From assembly GCA_964020155.1 (NCBI GenBank), contig OZ026557.1, forward strand, positions 552,501 to 616,500: DNA of 64,000 nt. The letters are read 5' to 3'. Position 1 is the stretch's first letter; each line of letters opens with the position of its first letter. The position numbers and the translations under genes were made by a program. Source of the stretch: Chondrilla cf. caribensis (lineage: Eukaryota; Porifera; Demospongiae; Chondrillida; Chondrillidae). Below, piece by piece: positions 55,589-64,000 of this stretch. Below the pieces are notes generated by a model. That model did not search any database. It had not been told where the DNA came from and saw only the letters and a program-made list of their open reading frames with translations.

Positions 55589-56572
55589 ACCTACCACGTC
55601 TGAACCTTCTCTTGCTGACCAATTCCTGGAGACATCCAGACGAATGACGTCATACCAGCTGTGTTTATCTTAGACTGTGTCACACCATGCTGTGAGTGGA
55701 GAGTAAGGGTGGAATTGAGCACTAGACTAAAATGATACTGCAATGAATAACATCAGGTTGGTACATATATTCCTGGACCACATCTCTTAATACAAGCCAT
55801 TCACACATTGTACACAAATGACATTGTCTATACAAACTAAAGAGTACACACTGTCTGTATGTGCATCACTGGATACCTACCCCCTCACATTCCAATCTGG
55901 TGGAGTCCTCATATCCACTTCGTATGCCAAATTCACCAACATGAGAGAGATTACCATCAAATGAGGAAGAATCGCTGAATTTCCTAAATTCCACCAAAAA
56001 CCCTCTCAGTGAACTTGTACCACCACTCATCTCAACTATGTAAAGAAGACATTCATAAGGTACATGCATAACATACCATGTACGGATCACAAGTGTATAA
56101 TATTTGGACATACACACATATGGAATGTTCTTTGGAGTGTTTCCTAAGGTGAATACATGTTTACAAGTAAGATTTAATTTAACTAAAGGTTGACAAGATA
56201 TGGCAGTAACAGTTGTAGAGAATATGGCATAATGACATATTCTCTTCATCAGTGTCTCTGGAGAATATGCCAAATCAAGAGAGAAGACACAGACAGTTGT
56301 ACAGTATATGCAACCAGACACAACACCTCACTTGTATAGTTCTGACTGCAGTTGTACTCAAACATGTTATCGACAATGTTGACTCCGACAATTGTAACAG
56401 TTGGACACAAACTGTGAATAGAGCAGTCATCAAACCCGCTTCCTGTGTGGATTGGTATCATTGTATCACATGACTCGGGGGGGGCTCCAGCAACATAGCC
56501 GTCTACTTGAGACTTTGCTATGAGTTCAGCAGTGACAAGGAAGAAGATCGATTGCCAAAGAGAATGATCCAT
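51177..56572 (-). CDS. Reeler - Cys-rich - FN3 single-pass receptor, copy 1 (complete)
   Basis: Predicted cell-surface adhesion or signalling receptor. Twelve exons in coding order: 56572-56332, 56035-55881, 55689-55595, 55468-55411, 55325-55304, 55027-54851, 54582-54298, 54208-53894, 53525-53335, 53070-52983, 52608-52497, 51525-51177; all in frame, 695 aa. Signal peptide (SIFFLVTAELIAKSQ); a Reeler-like domain (GYVAGAPPESCDTMIPIH, LRGFLVEFRKF, HVGEFGIRSGY, TSFVWMSPGIG, WYTIVTSPSAYF); a short Cys-rich GCC2/GCC3-like module (CVECPENSASQRGIGKICPC); three FN3 domains (for example VIIFWTAP, TPLTNYTLSVFAYTESGC); a transmembrane helix (STLILAVAVPVGGVLVIVLV...); and a 115-residue tail without kinase domain. 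The tail contains YNPF, an NPF motif of the EH-domain endocytic type. Minisatellites occupy the last intron. Head-to-head with copy 2. Confidence 0.9.
51600..52320. repeat. 33-bp minisatellite (~21 copies)
   Basis: Unit contains GAGTACCTGGGTTAGTACAT followed by ACTCCTGGTTAGT; it fills most of the last intron of Reeler copy 1. The 33-nt period yields an 11-residue repeating open frame that is not a gene. Confidence 0.96.
52345..52490. repeat. 21-bp minisatellite
   Basis: Six to seven copies of GCAGTACATGTTGGGATACAT and variants, ending seven bases from the donor after the transmembrane exon. Confidence 0.92.
53110..53275. repeat. 30-bp minisatellite
   Basis: Five units containing TATATCAAGTATACAGAGTA, in Reeler copy 1 intron 9. 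Confidence 0.92.
53628..53779. repeat. (CA)n microsatellite
   Basis: CA repeat in Reeler copy 1 intron 8, with AACAC interruptions. Confidence 0.95.
55537..55587. repeat. (CA)n microsatellite
   Basis: CA repeat seven bases past the intron 3 donor of Reeler copy 1. The same intron of copy 2 has the same repeat at the same place (61999-62115). Confidence 0.95.
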
Positions 56573-56944
56573 CCTAGAGCAGCCCCTGTGATGAATAAAG
56601 GCAATGATTTACAGACGTTGTAATAAACCACTCAATGCACTATGATAAATACTTCTAATATTATGCGCAAAGTATAACAGTCATTTGATATAGTGTGTGG
56701 TGTTTGATATTAAATCAATTGTTCAATGTAGAATTGAAAATTATGCACGTACAAAACAAGGTCCTCCAGTTATATGGAATACAAAAATGAATAGATACTA
56801 AAGATTTCACATAATTTATGATCCATGTTGTTGATTTGAACTTTTTGATTAAGGGTACAAGATGTGAAAGGAAATTATTATTTCTATTTCACTTCTGTAT
56901 ATTATATTTATGGGCATGGTTAACAATAGTTATTGTAATAGTTG

Positions 56945-57276
<332 letters not shown>

Positions 57277-57297
57277 ACACATACGATCTCAAGGCAG

Positions 57298-57401
57298 GAA
57301 AGCCCCTGTATCCAGTATGAGTACTGGTATCCACTACTATCCATTGATCACCTCCATCCTAAATAACATGGCAACACAGTGGAAGGTTGTGGCAGAACAT
57401 G
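57298..57401 (+). other. Possible unassigned exon
   Basis: Open stretch KAPVSSMSTGIHYYPLITSI continuing LNNMATQWKVVAEH between acceptor AAGGCAG and donor GTAATC. No homologue recognised. Confidence 0.3.
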
Positions 57402-57529
57402 GTAATCTTTCACACTGGTTTCCATGACAATGTGTGTGGGCATCACCAAAGGTGTATGCCAGTAAAAACTAGTTATCACAGAAAATCAAATTATACCATA
57501 AGTGTCAAAGGTCATGTATAGTAAACATA

Positions 57530-57728
57530 CAGTGGAGCTTCTTTATAAAGGACACATTTGGACCAGCAGATTGTCCACTGTAGAGAGGTTGTCCACTCTT
57601 TACAGGTGGAAATGTAGTATTAGTGCTATAAGACAGTTTACTATTGGTGATTCCAAAAGTGTCCTTTGTAGGGAGGTAATTTCTATGGTGTCCTTTATTT
57701 AGAGAGTCCTTTAATAGAAGTTCCATGG
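57530..57728. mobile_element. MITE-like element with imperfect terminal inverted repeats
   Basis: CAGTGGAGCTTCTTTATAAA on the left faces the reverse complement of TTTAATAGAAGTTCCATG on the right; both ends adjoin AGGAC(A/T)C. The CAGTGG end is hAT-like. No target duplication was seen. Confidence 0.5.
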
Positions 57729-58226
57729 TGATCCTACCTACTGTACTACAGTGTACACAGTAACAAACCAAAACTTTGAGGGCAAACTGGTTGTCATGAG
57801 CTGAAACTCATCACAACCAGACACACACACACAATTTCCTATGCCCAACTTTAGCACAATGTCGAGCCCACTCTTTTGTTCCACTGATAAAATTGGTTTG
57901 AAGGAGTCTGCTGTACCACATGCGCACAGTGAACAGCCGAGCTTCACTGACACAAAATTATGCTTGACAATATTCATTCTTGTTGTAATGAAAATGAGTT
58001 AAAAATTACTGTGATGAGACGTTTCTGCTACTTTACTCGTAAACAAGACCAAATTTACAGTACATAGTATGCATAGCTGATGTGTACGTATATATTGATT
58101 GTTATGAAAACTCTACCAATTCTTATGAAAATTCTGCTAAATGTAATGCAACAAAATTAATGTAAAAATGCAAGCTGCTGTTAAATCGATTGAAAAAAAT
58201 ATTGTGTAATAGAAATTTGTATTCAG

Positions 58227-59153
58227 ATGTGGGGGCGACTGATAAGTGGATCAAAGGACAAAGCATCCTGTCATATGTGGCACAGCACAGGTCACCAGAT
58301 AGGTTTCATTGTCCGGATTGATTTATCAGCAACTAGGCGGAAATTGGTAAGCAATTTCTATTATGTATAATAAAAATAATATTAAAATTGAGCTATCTGC
58401 CATATGCAGTATAAATTGTCTATGATTCACTACACTGGGATTCAAGTTAGTTAGTGAGGTGTGCTGCAGCAGATATAAAGGGAATTCTTGTTCACTTCAT
58501 ATCTGCCAAAATTGGTGGCCACAGTGGATGGACAAGTTTGTGGATTAACTGGACATTCATTTATGCTTGTATATCATATCGGTAATTGAAGTGGTGGCAG
58601 ATTAACAGGAGATTCACTGAAACTATCACTATAATCAATGTATACATACACACATGGACACATACATAAATACATCAATACAATACATACGTATGTACGT
58701 ATACATACTGTGTACATACCCCATACATACAGTAAATGCACATGCATATTACACATAATATTATTGTTGCATGTCAAACACATATTTCCTACACATAATA
58801 TGTATGTACATACATATCAACGCACATTTCAAGAGCTATATTGTATGCATTTCATAATACCCTACACCGCAAGTATGAGAAGAAGAATGGTACAAAATTC
58901 GAGGAAAAGACTGACACAATAGAAATTGTGAATAAAATGTCACTTTTCTCATTCAATGTGAGTTACATAACATAACCAAAATTCTGCCAAAAGGGACCTA
59001 CCAGAGTAGGTGGGTAAGAACTGCACGTACTGTAAGTGTAGGGTGGCTGTCAGTGAGGAGGGTCACCTTGAAGAGTGTATTGAGAAGTACAGGAAGATAA
59101 AGGCTGCTACAGTAACAGTGGTGTTGGAGCACCTTCGTACATACAGTACCTAA
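58227..59153 (+). CDS. Possible two-exon gene with C2HC-type zinc-finger
   Basis: Exon 58227-58346 begins MWGRLISGSKDKASC after acceptor GTATTCAG and ends at donor GTAAGC in phase 0. Exon 59010-59153 follows an acceptor-like AGAGTAG, also phase 0, and encodes CTYCKCRVAVSEEGHLEEC (Cys-x2-Cys then His-x3-Cys) and a TAA stop. Joined, they give 87 aa. I do not recognise the family and the first exon's ATG may be internal; further exons upstream are possible. Base composition is like the surrounding DNA. Confidence 0.33.
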
Positions 59154-59884
59154 AGATTGGAATATGCACAGTACACTAAATCTGAAGCAAACATTTGAGA
59201 AGTGAAGATTACACTATAATACTAAAGTCAGTGGTAACGTAGTCCATACAGTATCTACCCATACACTGACATTCACATGCAGTAGAATCCCACTTCAAAA
59301 ACATGTTGGTAAGGGCACACAACCCAACAAAGCATCACTACGCCCCAATCCCAGTATTCCTTTACTGCATTAATCAATACACATTTCACATCAGAATTAA
59401 GATCACCTCACAAATGGGACCATTTCACTACATGGCTGAAATTGTGCAGTTCTACTCTCACATTGACAGTACAGGGAAATACAGATAGTGTATCAGAAGC
59501 AAATTTGATGACATGAGTATGTGTAGTTTGTGCTACATTGTAGATCTGCCTATGTGCATGCATACACATGTATCTGTGTGGGGGATATGTGTGCACATAC
59601 ATGCTATGCTTGGGTGCATATGTCTTTCCAAACATGTAAACAACAACGATTGTTTATGTGTGGTTGTGGGTATAAAGGGTGCATGCGTTGATATCAATGC
59701 ATGCACATTTTGTGGAAGACGTTTGTTTGTTAGTATGTATGTATGTATGTACTATGTGGATACAATCACACAATGATGCTACTGTACATGTAACTTTAAT
59801 TATTAGACTGTTATCACCATGGTAACATGGTATATGCATAATGATTGAAAATACCAATTGAAATTTGGAGTAGGGAAGATCCTA

Positions 59885-59921
<37 letters not shown>

Positions 59922-60215
59922 GACATATTACTGTATGAAACATTCCTAAACAGCTAGTGTCAAAGTAGACATAACACACTGTAGAATACATAATACATCA
60001 CACTGAAACATCACAATATATGAACTTCAAGATTTTTGCTAAAACATCCCCACATCAAGTAAGAATACGGTTTTATAGTAATATGTAGTTGACAATGTAT
60101 GTATACTATGTCAATAATCATCACATAATAGATCACTGATCCAGCTAGCACACTAATACACTCTTATAGTTATCATTATTATTATACCACTATACTCATG
60201 ATGTTAGTGAACACT
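59154..60215. other. Intergenic, short repeats only
   Basis: Contains a GTAT-type tetramer run near 59730, a (CA)n tract at 59887-59920, and AT-rich DNA. No exon supported. Confidence 0.5.
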
Positions 60216-61011
<796 letters not shown>

Positions 61012-62000
61012 ATGGGTCATCCTTGTTGGAGGTCGTTTATCTTCTTCCTTGTCAATGCTGAACTCGTCGCAAAGTCTCAAGTGGACGGCTATGTTGCTGG
61101 AGCTCCCCCCGAGTCATGTGACACAATGCTACCAATCCACATGGGAAGCGGGTTTGATGACTGCTCTGTTCACAGTTTGTGTCCGAATGTTACAATTGTC
61201 GGAGTCGACATTGCCGATAACATGTTTGAGTACAACTGCAGTCAGAACTATACAAGTGAGGTGTTGTGTCAGATCCCACTCTGTGTGTTTAACATATTCC
61301 CTGCATCTGTTCCTGCCATGCCCTTCCCATCCTGCAGTCAGTATCCATCATTGTAGCCTCCTTGTAAACAGGTATCATAAATGCCCTAATGGCGATACTT
61401 CATGCAACACTAGATACCTAACTGTATATCTATACTCTAATGTAGGCTGTATGCATGTATATGGACCTTATATCTTATTGTCTTTTGCATGGGCATACAT
61501 GATCTGTGTGTGCAATGCCATGTACTGTATACCTTATGAATGTCTTCTTTGCATAGTTGAGTTGAGGGGTGGTACAAGTTCACTGAGAGGGTTTTTGGTG
61601 GAAGTTAGGAAATTCAGCGATTCTTCCACATTTGATGGTAATCTCTCTCATGTTGGTGAATTTGGCATTCGAAGTGGATATGAGGGCTCCACCAGATTGG
61701 AATGTGAGGGGGTAGGTATCCAGTGATGCACCTATCAATTTGTGCTGTGTCAGCCTGCATGGGGTAATGTATGGAATCCTGATATTATATTATATATATA
61801 ATATAATAATCTATTGTTTTTGTAGGTTTTTGCTGCAATTAGTAGTTATGATGGTAATTATTTTCCCATTGCTTCCCACCCTTACCCTCCACTCACAGCA
61901 TGGTGTGACACAGTCTAAGATAAACACAGCTGGTACGACGTCATTTGTCTGGATGTCTCCAGGAATTGGTCAGCAAGAGAAGTTTCAGATGTGGTAGGTG

Positions 62001-62039
<39 letters not shown>

Positions 62040-62042
62040 TGT

Positions 62043-62118
<76 letters not shown>

Positions 62119-64000
62119 ACATGTGTGTGGTATATGAGTATATGTCAGCATGTATGTATGTATACATTTTGTATTTTACTGAATTTGACAAATATGTTCT
62201 TTTGAAGGTATACAATAGTCACATCTCCAAGTGCTTATTTCAGACCGAGAAAAGACGTTGTTGGGGTGAGTTTAATATGAAAGATGAAAACTTCGATTCT
62301 GTTCACCATTCCCCTTTTCCTTTGTAACAGCTTCCCAATGAAGAGAGCTGTAGTAAGTTGATTTTGTAGAGTCAACTCTTCAGTGCAAAGCAAATGATTT
62401 GATATTATTTCAGCACTATTGATTTATATTAAAATCTGACGTAAATTTTAGAACTTTCTGTACTTAATTGAAGTGTGTTTCGTTACTCAAAAAGCACTCC
62501 GGCCAGTAATTCTCAATTTACTCTTAGCTCCATAGCATGTTGTTGCCATGTCTGGTCCCTCAACTCAGCTTGTCCAGAGAACACCTATCTGGTTGTGGTG
62601 CAGTACAGTCCACAATATAAGATAGAGTGTGTGGAGTGTCCAGAGAATAGCACATCCCAGAGAGGAATTGGTAAAATCTGTCCATGCATTGAGGGATTTG
62701 GTAGAATTAAAGAAGGCAATGCATCATCTCCGTGTGTGGGTGAGTGTCCCTATATATTCGCTATAGAACCCCTTTTATCTGTTTCAGGAAATTCAATACA
62801 TGTCTACACTGCATGTACGTATAATTCAAGTGTGTCTTCGTCTTTAGTTGTCTTCTTTGTGTATGTTTACGTGTGTACATTCAGACCTGCTCCATGGCAT
62901 TGTATGCTTCATTGTATACACTAGAATGCTTCACCGGTCAGCCTGGTAACATCACCATTGTCAGCTCACAAAGACCCTATGTCATTATTTCCTGGACTGC
63001 TCCAACTGACATTGAAAGGTGGTCCGTTCTCTACAGAGTGACAGTGAGTAATGTCACAAGCAATGTTACTGGAGTTGAAGGCAGCACAACCACCATGGCG
63101 GTCCTTCCCAACCTCACTCCCCTCACCAACTACACACTCTCTGTGTTTGCATACACGGAGTCGGGCTGTCTCTCCAATCCCACCAGTGTGGACATCACAG
63201 TGATGGAGAGTGAGTAGTGGTGTTGTTATTATTGTTGTAATTTAGTACATACGTGAGCTTAATTAATTCAGACTGTTCAAAAGAATATCATTTAGATTTG
63301 ATGAAAAACAATTGTTGGAACATTCTTACTTAATTCCTTTTCCCTCACTCAGGGTGTCCAGACACTCCTCCCTCCATCACTAGTGTGGTCACTGTACCTG
63401 AGGTCGTTGGACTACAGTACACACACCCTCAGACAAGTGATCCAATGATTTCTCAATCTGACTTCCAATATGCTCTGTATAGCAAGTGCAGTTCTGATTC
63501 CAGCTTCATATTAGTTGAAAATGGAATCTGGGACACTGCTTACAACATATCAAACCTCCCAGCAAAGACAACTTGTACAGTCAGATTGGTTGCCTATAGC
63601 AACGATTGTCCTTTCATGTTCAGAGGAAGATTCTCTGTTGATAGAACCTTCACTACAGCAACAGGTAATCCATACAGGCTGTGTTCTCCATACAATGCAT
63701 AATGATTATTTGTATATATAGGTTTGTTTGTGTACCTGTCTTGTGTGTATGTAAGTGCATGAGTATGTTTGTGTCCTGTCTCATCCAATGCTCTGTGTAC
63801 CTCATGTTCCCCTGTAGCTCCAATGCCCATTGCACCTAAGGTCACTGGAGGGAAAGGAAATGTGGTCATTGAGATAATTCCTGAGCCGGGGATTCCCCTC
63901 TATCGATGTATTTACAGGATTGGTGGGACCATGAAAGTTATTGAGAGGAATGCTAGTGATGTTGGCAACTGGAAGGTTGACCTGTCACCAGGGGTATACA
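61012..64000 (+). CDS. Reeler - Cys-rich - FN3 receptor, copy 2 (3' end beyond window)
   Basis: Paralogue of the gene at 51.2-56.6 kb on the opposite strand. Exons: 61012-61255, 61557-61711, 61899-61993, 62208-62265, 62331-62352, 62569-62739, 62925-63209, 63353-63664, 63818-64000 (open at the edge). All phases fit, and exon lengths equal those of copy 1 except the start exon (+3 nt), the Cys-rich exon (-6 nt) and the second FN3 exon (-3 nt). Signal peptide SFIFFLVNAELVAKSQ, Reeler-like domain (GAPPESCDTMLPIHMG, LRGFLVEVRKF, TSFVWMSPGIG, WYTIVTSPSAYF), Cys-rich module (CVECPENSTSQRGIGKICPC), FN3-1 and FN3-2, and most of FN3-3. Protein identity with copy 1 is high, roughly 85-90 percent by eye. 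The start ATG matches copy 1, with a shared GGGGCTGCT just upstream. The transmembrane and tail exons would lie to the right. Confidence 0.9.
61999..62115. repeat. (GT)n microsatellite next to a donor
   Basis: GT repeat in intron 3 of Reeler copy 2, five bases after the donor GTAGGT-type site's start, at the same position as in copy 1. Confidence 0.95.

Noticed and set aside
51177..56572. Receptor tyrosine kinase, because the ectodomain has GCC2-like and FN3 modules
   Set aside because: The tail is only about 115 residues and ends at a stop with no kinase motifs.

Overview
The window is eukaryotic nuclear DNA from an animal, most likely an early-branching one such as a sponge. The reasons are genes split into many short exons with GT/AG introns, conserved metazoan proteins (AP-2 mu, PIG-P, NHP2, TMEM222, a deoxyribonucleoside kinase), divergent p53-family genes, and Reeler/fibronectin receptors. 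The species call is inference; I cannot fix it from the sequence alone. CpG is sparse, and GT/CA microsatellites and other short tandem repeats fill many introns.

Layout from left to right. 0-3 kb: the 5' half of AP2M1 (minus), divergent from PIGP (plus, 3.2-5.0 kb). 5.5-6.4 kb: an intronless seven-helix receptor (minus). 6.4-10 kb: gene-poor repeats, a CpG-rich patch near 8 kb and an orphan coiled-coil terminal exon at 8.9 kb. 10.1-16.1 kb: p53-family gene A (ten coding exons, 338 aa), with a perfect p53 response element and TATA box upstream. 17.1-22.6 kb: decamer satellite split by an intact non-LTR retrotransposon. 23.0-27.7 kb: p53-family gene B (twelve coding exons, 477 aa). 28.7-31.9 kb: a mitochondrial-type deoxyribonucleoside kinase (minus). 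32.5-33.1 kb: an NHL-repeat fragment (minus), divergent from intronless NHP2 (33.3-33.8 kb). 34.2-48.1 kb: a large satellite block, with about 26 copies of a ~355-bp monomer, an embedded ~187-bp satellite and an inversion junction. 48.5-50.5 kb: TMEM222 (minus). 51.2-56.6 kb and 61.0-64 kb: two head-to-head paralogues of a Reeler / Cys-rich / FN3 single-pass receptor, the second cut by the window edge.

Exon models were built by hand from splice sites, phase continuity and family similarity. For AP2M1, PIGP, p53 A and B, the kinase, TMEM222 and both Reeler genes every modelled junction keeps frame. The points most worth checking are the tandem p53-family pair with a consensus p53 element at a core promoter, the retrotransposon inserted inside a decamer satellite, and the higher-order satellite structure.
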